From Chitinophagia bacterium (GTDB taxonomy: Bacteria > Bacteroidota > Bacteroidia > Chitinophagales > Saprospiraceae), in assembly GCA_009923745.1 (NCBI GenBank), contig RFSX01000005.1, positions 1-32,688 on the forward strand: a stretch of 32,688 nt of DNA, given 5' to 3'. The notes beneath the pieces are model-generated. The model ran no database searches, was not told the origin of the DNA, and saw only the letters and a program-made list of their open reading frames with translations. The translations under genes and the position numbers were made by a program. This document shows positions 17,951 through 28,679 of this stretch, one piece after another. Each line of letters begins with the position of its first letter. Positions within the stretch are counted from its first letter, which is position 1.

Positions 17951-18943
17951 TTAAAGTAATTTATGTTGTTTATACCAATTTATCGTTTCTTCCATACCTC
18001 TCTTGAGGTCGTATTGGGCTGCGAAGTTAAAATCTTTTTTTAAGTCTTGCGTATCTACGGCAAAAGACCTTACAAAATACTCCTTTACTTTGTTTCTATT
18101 GAGAATTGGGCTTTGCCCCCTTAAACGACCGGAAAACTCACTTATTGCAGCTATGCCCTTCATTAGAGCTATTGGAATCTTTAGTTTTATTGTTTTAACA
18201 TCGAGCAACTCTTTGACGATGTTATTCAGCTGACTTGCAGGATATACATTGCCATCTGATACGAAGTAGGAACGATTGACAAGATGGCTTTCCACGCCAT
18301 CCATGATGACTCTGGCCAGGTCTTTTACATAAATAAAGCTTTGCAGTTGTTCGTACATGCCTATAGTAACTTCGAGGCCTCTATTTATGGCTTTATAGAC
18401 CTCCAACATATCCATATCCCTTGGCCCGTACACAGCTGTTGGTCTGAATATAAGACTGGGTATCTGTGTATAGGATTCTACGAATTGCTCGGCCTGTAAT
18501 TTTGATTCACCATACCAGGTGGTAGGATGGGGGACAGCATCGCTGTCGAGTACTTGTTTGAATTGAAAGTCGGCTGCTCCGTATGAGGCGAGACTGCTGA
18601 TAAGGACAAATTTACTCGGAACCACCTCTTCTTCAAGTAGAATGCGACAGAATTTCCTTACGTAAGCTGCATTAATCTTGAAATACATATCCCTGTCCAG
18701 ACTGCTTGTGATTCCTGCAGAATGGATGATGTACTGAAAATTATGTGATCTCAGCTGAGCACGCAGCTTATCTTCATTATCGAAGTCGTAATGCAAAAAA
18801 TTAATCCTTGGATCTATGAGGTGGGAGATATTACTGCTTTTCCTGACTCCGGCAAAGACATTAAAGCCTCTTGCTATAGCCTCTTCGACAAGGAAGCTGC
18901 CTACAAAGCCATTGCTGCCCGTTATTAGTATCTTATTGCTCAT
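17951..18943 (-). CDS. NAD-dependent epimerase/dehydratase family protein (candidate CerR-like ketoceramide/ketosphinganine reductase)
   Basis: 330 aa; ILITGSNGFVGSFLVEEAIARGF, LISSLASYG, YGESKLQAEQF, RPTAVYGPRD. Role inferred from operon context. Confidence 0.9.
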   Translation of the reverse strand: MSNKILITGSNGFVGSFLVEEAIARGFNVFAGVRKSSNISHLIDPRINFLHYDFDNEDKLRAQLRSHNFQYIIHSAGITSSLDRDMYFKINAAYVRKFCRILLEEEVVPSKFVLISSLASYGAADFQFKQVLDSDAVPHPTTWYGESKLQAEQFVESYTQIPSLIFRPTAVYGPRDMDMLEVYKAINRGLEVTIGMYEQLQSFIYVKDLARVIMDGVESHLVNRSYFVSDGNVYPASQLNNIVKELLDVKTIKLKIPIALMKGIAAISEFSGRLRGQSPILNRNKVKEYFVRSFAVDTQDLKKDFNFAAQYDLKRGMEETINWYKQHKLL

Positions 18944-20075
18944 TCGATTTTGGCAAGGGGTATTTGTAGATGCGGTAGGTCTTGTATTTAATTCCGTTAA
19001 GTTTTTCAGCAGAGGTCACCATGTCCTGATTGCTTTCGAGAATCCATGATGCTTCACCACCAATCAAATTCCTTTTTCTTGCCTCCAAAATATTTCGTGC
19101 AAAGAATATGGCCTCAATACCTTTTTTACGATATTCTTTCAAAATTCCAGTGGCCAGGACTCGAACGCTTTTTGCCTTTTTCTTTCCCAAAAGCAATTTG
19201 AAAATATTAAAGGGAAACAGTCTTCCTTTTTTGAAGTTAATAGTGATTTCATTGATGTTTGGCAGCGATATAGAGAAGCCGATGGGTTCGCCATCTTGTT
19301 CGGCAATGTAAGCGAAATCCTCATCTGCAAGCATCTTGAGGCCATCCGCCAGGTGTTCAAATTCCTTTTCGGTGAAAGGAACAAAGCCCCAGTTATCTTC
19401 CCATGCTGCATTATATACTTTTTTTATGTGGGCTACTTCTTCTTTAAAGTTTTTAAGGGATATTTTTCGGATGCTGACGCCAGACCTTTTAAGCCTCTCT
19501 TCAATAAGCTGTGACATCTTGATGGACTTATCTGATGCTTCAAAAGAATAGATCATGTACGCATAGAGATCCATTTCTTTTTCCAACCCGATACTTTTTA
19601 AAATCCTGTTATAAAATGGAGCATTGTAGGTCATCATGATTTTTGGAGGCTCTTCAAATCCTTCAACAAGAAAACCTGCTGTTTCATTGGTTGTAAAATT
19701 TGTGGGCCCCATGAGGTAGTCATAATTTTCACCACTTAGCCAGTCCTGGGCTGCCTGCAGCAGGGCTCTGGCCACTTCTTCTGACTCAATGAATTCAAAA
19801 AAACCAAAGAATCCGACATTGGAATTGTGAAATTCATTATACCTGTGGTTTTTAATTGCAGCTATGCGTCCCACAATTTCACGGCCTTCATAAGCCAGGA
19901 AACACTTGGCATCTCCATATTCATAAAAAGGATATTTGCCTTTGTCAAACATTTCCTTTTGAGCAATATAAAGTTCAGGAACATAATTGGGGTCGTCCTT
20001 ATACAGCTCATGAGCGAAATCTATAAATTGTCTGATTTCAGCTTTGCTGGCTGCTTCACGAATTTCGAGAGCCAT
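18933..20075 (-). CDS. GNAT-superfamily acyltransferase-like protein (candidate bacterial ceramide synthase)
   Basis: 380 aa; YEYGDAKCFLAYEGREIVGRIAAIKNHRYNEFHNSNVGFFGFFE, FAYIAEQDGEPIGFSISLPNINE, LATGILKEYRKKGIEAIFF; overlaps the epimerase by 11 nt. Function inferred from context. Confidence 0.85.
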   Translation of the reverse strand: MALEIREAASKAEIRQFIDFAHELYKDDPNYVPELYIAQKEMFDKGKYPFYEYGDAKCFLAYEGREIVGRIAAIKNHRYNEFHNSNVGFFGFFEFIESEEVARALLQAAQDWLSGENYDYLMGPTNFTTNETAGFLVEGFEEPPKIMMTYNAPFYNRILKSIGLEKEMDLYAYMIYSFEASDKSIKMSQLIEERLKRSGVSIRKISLKNFKEEVAHIKKVYNAAWEDNWGFVPFTEKEFEHLADGLKMLADEDFAYIAEQDGEPIGFSISLPNINEITINFKKGRLFPFNIFKLLLGKKKAKSVRVLATGILKEYRKKGIEAIFFARNILEARKRNLIGGEASWILESNQDMVTSAEKLNGIKYKTYRIYKYPLPKSNEQ

Positions 20076-20130
20076 AATGAATGATTTATTGACTTGATTC
20101 CTGCCTTTATATCAGGCTGGTGGTCAGTGA

Positions 20131-21348
<1,218 letters not shown>

Positions 21349-21358
21349 CTATTTAATT

Positions 21359-22294
21359 CTATCTAATAAAATTAAGGGCACTCTTGTACCAATTAGGTAC
21401 AAATTTACGATTTACCAGTAATTCTGTGATAATTAAACCCAGAATCCCGCAAACAATTCCCAAAATCATATCTATTACATAATGATGGGCTGAATACACG
21501 GCTCCGAACCATATTCCGATAAGGCTCAGAGTGAAAAGTGCTGTTAGCCAGTGGTTTTTGAATTTCAATGAATAATATACGAGGAGTAAAGGGAAAGCGG
21601 CATGCATGGAGGGTATGGCTCCAAAGGTATTTGTTCCTTGCGAGTACATGGCCCTGTACATATTTATTCCGAGCATATCATCAAACCTCGCGAGACCGGC
21701 TGCGTTGCACGGAACCGTATTGATCAATTCATTGCCATATTCAAAATAATACCAGGGTGGGGCTGCAGGATAAATGATGTAACCCAAAAAGCCAAAAATA
21801 TTAGCAATGAAGAAGGCGATCCAGAAATCAAAAGCAATCTTAGGCTTTTTTGAAAAGAAGACTATAAAGGCAAAGAATATGGGAAAGGGCACCCAGGTGA
21901 TGTAAAAAGATCCCGCAAATAAATCCAGCAAGGCATGTGCATGTTCCATAAAATATTCATTGACACTGATCCTTGTTCCTTCATGATTGATTCCAAAAAG
22001 CTGGACTTCGAGTTTGTAAAGGTCCTCAATATGAATATTTAATGGATTAATTCTTCCTAATGCCCGTAAGGAGCTGTAGAAAATAAGATATATAAAAAAT
22101 GGACTGAAGAGGACAAAGATTTGCCGGCTGCTTTTATTGAAGAAGAACAAGAAAAGTATCAGCAGGTATAAGTTCAGATCTGAAGTCTGAAAGCCTACCA
22201 GAAGGCCAAACCATATCCAATAGACCACGGTGATTACAGCAAACGCTACAAGCCATGATTTGGAAAATCGTTCAAAATCTACGAATGAAGCCAT
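21359..22294 (-). CDS. PAP2/Aur1-like membrane phosphotransferase (candidate inositol phosphoceramide synthase)
   Basis: 311 aa, multi-TM; AAPPWYYFEYG, GAIPSMHAAFPLLL, AVYSAHHYVIDMILG (Aur1-type H/H/D motifs). Confidence 0.9.
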   Translation of the reverse strand: MASFVDFERFSKSWLVAFAVITVVYWIWFGLLVGFQTSDLNLYLLILFLFFFNKSSRQIFVLFSPFFIYLIFYSSLRALGRINPLNIHIEDLYKLEVQLFGINHEGTRISVNEYFMEHAHALLDLFAGSFYITWVPFPIFFAFIVFFSKKPKIAFDFWIAFFIANIFGFLGYIIYPAAPPWYYFEYGNELINTVPCNAAGLARFDDMLGINMYRAMYSQGTNTFGAIPSMHAAFPLLLVYYSLKFKNHWLTALFTLSLIGIWFGAVYSAHHYVIDMILGIVCGILGLIITELLVNRKFVPNWYKSALNFIR

Positions 22295-22300
22295 GATCTA

Positions 22301-22816
22301 TCAGATCAGAATTTTTTGATAACTAGGAAAATCATTCGATAGATTGTAGCCAAACAGCTCTATATATTCGACTTTTGGAAAGATGCCAAATTCATTGGCA
22401 AACACATAGATATTGTGCAATCTCGCATCCTGGCCATTTATCTTTGTAATTATACTGTAACTCTCATCTTCCATGTGTGCAATAAAAAAGCGCATTTTTA
22501 GATAGGACTCCATTCTGAACTCGAAAGTGTCATTATTGATTTTTTTGGAGCTGTAACCGAATGCCCTTTTCTGAATGGTATTCAGTTGTTGCTTGATGCC
22601 TCCATCTGTGTATTTTATCCAAAACACCTGCATGGGATAGGATTCGTCAACAAAACCATCCCTATTGTCATTCAGGGTATAAACAACAGTATTCATGTTC
22701 AGGTTTCGCTGAATGTAGAAGAGCAGTTTGTCAATATTCTTTGGAGTAGGGTAATATTCAGGTAATCCCACCTCTCCGTGAATGGCAAACTGTGATCTGT
22801 CGAATTCTGTCAGCAT
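22301..22816 (-). CDS. DUF4833-like protein, function unknown
   Basis: 171 aa; LLFYIQRNLNMNTVVYTLNDNRDGFVDESYPMQVFWIKYTDGGIKQQLNTIQKRAFGY resembles DUF4833 as I recall it. Confidence 0.75.
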   Translation of the reverse strand: MLTEFDRSQFAIHGEVGLPEYYPTPKNIDKLLFYIQRNLNMNTVVYTLNDNRDGFVDESYPMQVFWIKYTDGGIKQQLNTIQKRAFGYSSKKINNDTFEFRMESYLKMRFFIAHMEDESYSIITKINGQDARLHNIYVFANEFGIFPKVEYIELFGYNLSNDFPSYQKILI

Positions 22817-22939
22817 AATAATTCTGGTCGGGGCAATTGAAAACCAAATATAAAAAACTGTTATCCAAGTCTGGATGATAATCGTTTTAAATTAGGGTGA
22901 ATTCAGTGACCAAAATTGTGGGTCAGGCCTTCGGTTTCA

Positions 22940-23632
22940 TTAAGTCATGACATTTTTTGCATAGAAAAGCCTGCGCAAAGCTGTCATATTGGCCGAAACA
23001 GCCAAGAAAAATATAGCCCAACTGAAAATAGATATGGTTTCAAAAAGAGGCTGTGGAAGCCAAGGCACTTCCAGTCGATAACCACCCCCTATAATCCCTG
23101 ATACAATACTGGTGGCTATGCTTGCAAATGCTACCAGCACAATCCGTTCAGGCCGCTGCATCAGTCCAACACTGGCGTTTATGCCAAGCCCTTCAGCACG
23201 GGCCCTCGTATAGCTGACCATGATAGAACCAATCATAGAAATAAAGCAGAAGATGGAAGTCAACAGATAGTTTTGCGTAACGGTATAGTAGCAGAACCCG
23301 AAAAACATAACCAATTCGCTGTACCGGTCAATGACTGAATCAAACAAAGCTCCAAAAGGTCTGGCTTGGTTATTAATTCTGGCTAGTCTGCCATCAACCA
23401 TATCCATAGCTCCGGCAAGCAAGATAATGATGCCTGCATAACCAATGAATTTATGATTATCACGGTCTCCTATCTCAGCTCCATATATTAAAACAACTGT
23501 GGATGCAAAGGTCAGGATAAAACCAAACATTGTGACCATGTTTGGTGTTACACCTATCTTGATGAGCAGCTTGACAAAAGGGTCAAGAAATTTATAGGCA
23601 AGTTGCTGCAGTTCTTGTTTGAGTGTGTACAT
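22940..23632 (-). CDS. CDP-alcohol phosphatidyltransferase (candidate phosphatidylinositol-phosphate synthase)
   Basis: 230 aa; exact D-x2-DG-x2-AR-x8-G-x3-D-x3-D motif: DMVDGRLARINNQARPFGALFDSVID. Confidence 0.95.
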   Translation of the reverse strand: MYTLKQELQQLAYKFLDPFVKLLIKIGVTPNMVTMFGFILTFASTVVLIYGAEIGDRDNHKFIGYAGIIILLAGAMDMVDGRLARINNQARPFGALFDSVIDRYSELVMFFGFCYYTVTQNYLLTSIFCFISMIGSIMVSYTRARAEGLGINASVGLMQRPERIVLVAFASIATSIVSGIIGGGYRLEVPWLPQPLFETISIFSWAIFFLAVSANMTALRRLFYAKNVMT

Positions 23633-23784
23633 TTTATGTATATCTGCTTCAATAGCGGATTATGCTCCCATCTTGATTAAAAAACGAATGTGAAATTTAG
23701 GCTTTAATATTTCAAATCTTAAATTGTGCTGCAAATTTTATCAAAAAAATTGCTTGATACTATTTATAATTTAATCTGAAAGAG

Positions 23785-24840
23785 ATGAATTCCAAAATTG
23801 CGGGTCTTGGTTATTATGTTCCAGAGAATGTTGTTACAAACAACGATTTAACACAATATATGGATACCTCGGATGAATGGATTCAGGAACGGACAGGGAT
23901 ACAAGAAAGAAGGTATGCCTCTAAGCATAGTGAATCGACAACATCTATGGCTAAGTTCGCCTCTGAGATTGCCATTGAGCGAGCGGGAATAAGCAAGGAA
24001 GATATCGATTTCATCATCTTCGCTACTTTAAGCCCGGATTATTATTTTCCGGGGTGTGGTGTTTTGTTGCAGCGTGAGTTGGGAATAACAAAAACAGAGA
24101 TTGGTGCCCTGGATATTCGTAATCAGTGTTCTGGATTCGTATACGGTTTATCAGTAGCAGATCAGTTTATAAAGTCAGGTATGTATAAAAACATTCTTCT
24201 CGTAGGCTCTGAAAAGCATTCGATGGGATTGGATTATACCACCAGGGGTCGAAACGTGACTGTAATATTTGGTGATGGGGCTGGAGCAGCTGTCATACAG
24301 CCCGAAGAAGATGATTCTAAAGGTATTCTGACAACGCATTTACATTCTGACGGTACGCATGCAGAGGAATTGGCTTTTATAAGTCCCGGAGCCCATGGAG
24401 GGTATTTCGGTGATACAGAAAAATATGGTTTTCCAGGTGAAGATACGCCGGGAGGACTCTTTGTCACTCAAAAAATGATGGATGAGGGTATGATATTTCC
24501 GAATATGAACGGCCAGCTTGTTTTCAAGAATGCAGTGGTCCGTTTCGCCAGAGTAATCAAAGAAGCCCTTGCAAAGACGGGATTGTCAGGAGATGAGATT
24601 TCTCTGCTTGTGCCTCACCAGGCCAACCTACGAATCAGTCAGTTTGTACAAAAAAGCTTTGGCTTGCGTGATGACCAAGTCTATAACAACATACAGAAAT
24701 ATGGTAACACGACAGCGGCCTCTATTCCTATAGCTTTGACAGAAGCCTGGGAAGAGGGTAAGGTGAATGAAGGTGATCTTGTGTGCCTTGCTGCATTTGG
24801 AAGTGGATTTACATGGGGAAGTGCCTTAATAAGATGGTAG
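23785..24840 (+). CDS. 3-oxoacyl-ACP synthase III family (KASIII/FabH-like)
   Basis: 351 aa; catalytic IRNQCSGFVYGL, VPHQANLRI, YGNTTAASIPIAL, AAFGSGFTWGSALIRW. Confidence 0.94.
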   Translation: MNSKIAGLGYYVPENVVTNNDLTQYMDTSDEWIQERTGIQERRYASKHSESTTSMAKFASEIAIERAGISKEDIDFIIFATLSPDYYFPGCGVLLQRELGITKTEIGALDIRNQCSGFVYGLSVADQFIKSGMYKNILLVGSEKHSMGLDYTTRGRNVTVIFGDGAGAAVIQPEEDDSKGILTTHLHSDGTHAEELAFISPGAHGGYFGDTEKYGFPGEDTPGGLFVTQKMMDEGMIFPNMNGQLVFKNAVVRFARVIKEALAKTGLSGDEISLLVPHQANLRISQFVQKSFGLRDDQVYNNIQKYGNTTAASIPIALTEAWEEGKVNEGDLVCLAAFGSGFTWGSALIRW

Positions 24841-25559
24841 ATATAAAACTGGATATATTGGCAATTGGCGTGCATCCGGATGATGTGGAACTGAGCTGCG
24901 GAGCGACATTACTTAAGCACGTGGACATAGGGTATAAGGCAGGTATTCTTGATCTTACTAAAGGTGAACTCGGCACAAGAGGGACCGCGGAATTAAGACT
25001 CCGGGAAGCAGAAGCAGCGCGGGCCTATGCCGGTATAGAAATAAGAGACAACCTTGGATTGAGGGATGGTTTTTTTGTAAATGATGATGAATCCAAAATG
25101 GCCATTATTCGAAAGATTCGCCAATACAGACCGGATATAGTACTTGCCAATGCCATTCGTGATCGCCATCCGGATCATGGACGTGCAGCACTCCTGACCA
25201 GTGAAAGTTGTTTTTTGGCGGGTCTTTCCAAGATAAAAACCAGCTATCAAGGCAAAGATCAACAGCACTGGCGTCCCAAAAAAGTCTATCATTATATTCA
25301 GGATAATTACATAGAACCTGATATAGTGATTGATATTTCAGGATATCTTGACAGGAAATTTGAAATGATAGCCTGTTTTAAATCTCAATTCTATGACCCC
25401 AATTCCAGGGAGGAGGAAACTCCTATTTCATCCAAGCAATTCATGGATCACCTTAAGGGTAGGGCAGTTGATTTTGGACGTCGTATATCTGTTGAATACG
25501 GTGAGGGTTTTACATCTGAAAGCTATATAGGCGTATCGGATTTGTATAAACTGATTTAA
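24834..25559 (+). CDS. bshB1: Bacillithiol biosynthesis deacetylase BshB1
   Basis: MVDIKLDILAIGVHPDDVELSCGATLLKH (AxHPDD), GELGTRGTAELRLREAEAA, RHPDHGRAA; ATG 24834 overlaps the KASIII stop by 7 nt (ORF track starts at 24783). Confidence 0.93.
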   Translation: MVDIKLDILAIGVHPDDVELSCGATLLKHVDIGYKAGILDLTKGELGTRGTAELRLREAEAARAYAGIEIRDNLGLRDGFFVNDDESKMAIIRKIRQYRPDIVLANAIRDRHPDHGRAALLTSESCFLAGLSKIKTSYQGKDQQHWRPKKVYHYIQDNYIEPDIVIDISGYLDRKFEMIACFKSQFYDPNSREEETPISSKQFMDHLKGRAVDFGRRISVEYGEGFTSESYIGVSDLYKLI

Positions 25560-25930
25560 TGCCTTTTTTCTTCGAGCATGGATGTGCGCCAGGCAGGTAG
25601 TTTCATTTCCATGGCATTGACAGTATTCAGACTCCCGAGACGCATTCTTATTGCCATTCCTGAGGCCTTGCTGCCCTGATGTTCTAACTTACAAAAGGAG
25701 CCCATAAAGGCATTGTAATAATTATATTTTTCCCATGACATGTCAGCATTAGTCAATCGATTTTCTTGGTTGAATTTATTGAAACTCTGAAGCAGGATAG
25801 AATGGTTGCCTTTTTCCTCTCTCTCCCCGGGTATTAAATGCTGTGCCATGATGCCTGAAGAGCAAATTAAAAGAATTGAAAGAAGTTGAATTTTTTTAAA
25901 CCTGGTATTTCGCCTTCTTGGATCCTTCAT
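25556..25930 (-). CDS. Small predicted secreted protein, function unknown
   Basis: In-frame ATG 25930: MKDPRRRNTRFKKIQLLSILLICSSGIMAQ signal-like; overlaps the methyltransferase 3' end by 35 nt. Confidence 0.55.
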   Translation of the reverse strand: MKDPRRRNTRFKKIQLLSILLICSSGIMAQHLIPGEREEKGNHSILLQSFNKFNQENRLTNADMSWEKYNYYNAFMGSFCKLEHQGSKASGMAIRMRLGSLNTVNAMEMKLPAWRTSMLEEKRH

Positions 25931-27038
25931 ACATTTCAAATTTATAGAGTTTGGCGTCCATACCGCCGTGGTTAAGTGCGATCCTTCGACTCGGTCTGAG
26001 TCCAAGATTTTTCATGGCTTCAGCATTACCGCTTATTATCCAGGCTTCTGATCCCGACCAGCTCATTTTAAGCTGATCTCCCAATTTTTTATAAAACAGA
26101 TTGATATCGTCGAGTTCGATCCTTCTATTGTAAGGTGGATTCATGAACAGAACGGTTTCTTCTTGTCCTGGCAGGGTGAAAAAATCCCTGGAAAAGACAT
26201 GCACTTTTTCCCGGAATGGAAATTTCTGAAGATTCTTTTTGGTGTCACGTACTGCCAACGGGTGAATATCGCTGGCCAACAATTCGCATTCCGGATGAAC
26301 GATAGCTGCATCTGCAGATTCCTTGACTACTTTCCATATGTCCGGATGAAATTCATGCCAGTTTTCAAATGAAAAGCTTGGGTTGAACATGCCGGCCGGA
26401 ATGTTGGCTGCTATCATCAAAGCCTCTGTGATAAAAGTGCCAGATCCTGACATGGGGTCATGGAATCTTTTCTGCCCATCCCATTCGGCAAGCTGGATGA
26501 TGCCTGAAGCGAGGACTTCATTGAGAGGAGCTTTGTATTGCCTGTACTTATAATTTCTAAGATGGAGGGACCTCCCTGAGCTATCGAGAGAAAGCTTCAT
26601 TCTGTTATCGCTGATATAAAGGTCAATAAGTATATCTGGCCTTCTTGTGTCGACACGGGTACGATCACCATACGCATCACGTAAGTTGTCTACAATGGCA
26701 TCTTTTGCCCTGAAAACAGGGTATTGGCTGTGTTTGAATAATTCCCCGGATATAGTGCCATTTATAGCAATGGATTTTTTGGGAGGAACAAAGTCTTTCC
26801 AATTAATGGAGTAGACGGCATCGTAAAGATCATCCTGGGTTTCCAATTGTGTTTCCATTATAGGTAGTAATACCCTCAAGGCTGTTCTTAATTGGTAGTT
26901 GCATTTATACAGTTGAGCCCAGCTGCCTTCACAGCTTACCGCTCTCTTCAATACCTTTATGTTGAGAAGTTGCAGGTTTTCGAGTTCTTTGGCAAGAACT
27001 TCCTCCAGGCCTTCCATTGTTTTTATTACCAGATCCAT
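25896..27038 (-). CDS. THUMP-domain class I SAM-dependent RNA methyltransferase (RlmL-like)
   Basis: 380 aa; DPMSGSGTFITEALMIAANIPAG, LLASDIHPLAVRDTKKNL, ETVLFMNPPYNRR. Confidence 0.94.
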   Translation of the reverse strand: MDLVIKTMEGLEEVLAKELENLQLLNIKVLKRAVSCEGSWAQLYKCNYQLRTALRVLLPIMETQLETQDDLYDAVYSINWKDFVPPKKSIAINGTISGELFKHSQYPVFRAKDAIVDNLRDAYGDRTRVDTRRPDILIDLYISDNRMKLSLDSSGRSLHLRNYKYRQYKAPLNEVLASGIIQLAEWDGQKRFHDPMSGSGTFITEALMIAANIPAGMFNPSFSFENWHEFHPDIWKVVKESADAAIVHPECELLASDIHPLAVRDTKKNLQKFPFREKVHVFSRDFFTLPGQEETVLFMNPPYNRRIELDDINLFYKKLGDQLKMSWSGSEAWIISGNAEAMKNLGLRPSRRIALNHGGMDAKLYKFEMYEGSKKAKYQV

Positions 27039-27041
27039 ATC

Positions 27042-28679
27042 TTATGTTTGGATCACACCAAGGTTAAATTTTTCAATTGGTGCTTTTGAACAAGCACTCA
27101 ATGCCCGCGATATAAATTCCCTGGTTTCTCTGGGATCTATAATTGAATCAACCCACAGACGTGAAGCAGCATAGTAAGCACTGGTTTCATCGTCGTATTT
27201 TGATTTGATCTTTTTAAAGATCTCCTTTTCGATGTTTGCATCCAACTCTTCACCTTTTCTCTTTCTGGCAGAGATCTCTATTTGTGTCATTACTTTAGCC
27301 GCTTGTTCACCACCCATAACAGCTATCTTCGCAGTCGGCCAGGCCACAATAAAACGGGGGTCATAGGCTTTGCCACACATGGCATAATTGCCTGCACCAT
27401 AAGAATTTCCCAATACCACAGATATTTTAGGAACAGTGCTGTTGGAAACGGCATTAACCATTTTGGCTCCATCTTTTATGATGCCGCCATGTTCTGATCG
27501 CTTACCTACCATAAAGCCAGTCACATCATGCAGGAATATCAGTGGAATCTTCTTTTGATTGCAATTCATAATAAAGCGAGAAGCTTTATCGGCAGAATCG
27601 GAGTAGATAACGCCACCAAATTGCATTTCTCCTTTTGCATTTTTACTGACAAGGCGGTTATTGGCGACTATCCCTACTGACCAGCCGTCAATGCGTGCAT
27701 AGGCTGTCACTATGGTCTTCCCGTAATCTGCTTTATAGAGGGTCATACTTCCCTTATCGGCAATACATTTCAGCAACTCCATGGTGTCATAGGGTTTATT
27801 ACCAGCAGAAGGGAATAGGCCAAGTAAATCATCCGCAGGCCTTTCCGGGTCGACAGCCTCTTGTTTGTCAATTTGAATATTTCCAAGAGGACCCATTTTA
27901 GAAATGATATCCTTGATCTTATCCAGGGCATCCTGATCGTTGGCAGCTTTATAATCACATACACCGGATATTTCTGTTTGTGTGCTGGCACCACCAAGAG
28001 TTTCTTTATCCACTTCTTCACCGATGGCAGCTTTTACGAGGTATGGACCGGCAAGGAATATAGAGCCGGTGCCATCGACAATAATGGATTCATCGGACAT
28101 AATCGGCAGGTAAGCACCTCCGGCTACACAAGATCCCATGATGGCTGCTATTTGGGGGATCCCTTTACTTGACATGACGGCATTATTTCTGAAAATACGG
28201 CCAAAATGTTCCTTGTCGGGAAAAATTTCATCTTGCATTGGCAGATAAACGCCAGCTGAGTCGACGAGGTAAATGATCGGCAGATGATTCTCCATAGCTA
28301 TTTCCTGTGCCCTCAGATTTTTTTTACCGGTCATGGGAAACCAGGCTCCGGCCTTCACTGTCGCATCATTGGCCACAATAACGCAATCCCTGCCGTGAAT
28401 ACGTGCCAGACCCACTACTACTCCGGCTGCTGGAGCTCCTCCTTGATCTTGATACATATTATGAGCTGCAAAAGCTCCAAGTTCTAGAAAACTGTCATCA
28501 TCAACCAGATAGTCTATACGTTCTCGGGCTGACATTTTTCCTTGGGCTTTTAATTTATCCAGTCTTTTTTGTCCTCCGCCAAGTGCTATCTTCACAAGTC
28601 TGTGATTCAGTTTTGAAACCGCCAGTTTCATGGCATCTTCATTCTTGCTGAATTCCAGATTTATATTCTTTGTTGCCAT
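27042..28679 (-). CDS. Acyl-CoA carboxylase beta subunit (methylcrotonyl-CoA carboxylase-type carboxyltransferase)
   Basis: 545 aa; YLPMQDEIFPDKEHFGRIFRNNAVMSSKGIPQIAAIMGSCVAGGAYLPIMSDE, LHDVTGFMVGKRSEHGGIIKDGAKMVNAVS, WPTAKIAVMGGEQAAKVM. Confidence 0.93.
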   Translation of the reverse strand: MATKNINLEFSKNEDAMKLAVSKLNHRLVKIALGGGQKRLDKLKAQGKMSARERIDYLVDDDSFLELGAFAAHNMYQDQGGAPAAGVVVGLARIHGRDCVIVANDATVKAGAWFPMTGKKNLRAQEIAMENHLPIIYLVDSAGVYLPMQDEIFPDKEHFGRIFRNNAVMSSKGIPQIAAIMGSCVAGGAYLPIMSDESIIVDGTGSIFLAGPYLVKAAIGEEVDKETLGGASTQTEISGVCDYKAANDQDALDKIKDIISKMGPLGNIQIDKQEAVDPERPADDLLGLFPSAGNKPYDTMELLKCIADKGSMTLYKADYGKTIVTAYARIDGWSVGIVANNRLVSKNAKGEMQFGGVIYSDSADKASRFIMNCNQKKIPLIFLHDVTGFMVGKRSEHGGIIKDGAKMVNAVSNSTVPKISVVLGNSYGAGNYAMCGKAYDPRFIVAWPTAKIAVMGGEQAAKVMTQIEISARKRKGEELDANIEKEIFKKIKSKYDDETSAYYAASRLWVDSIIDPRETREFISRALSACSKAPIEKFNLGVIQT

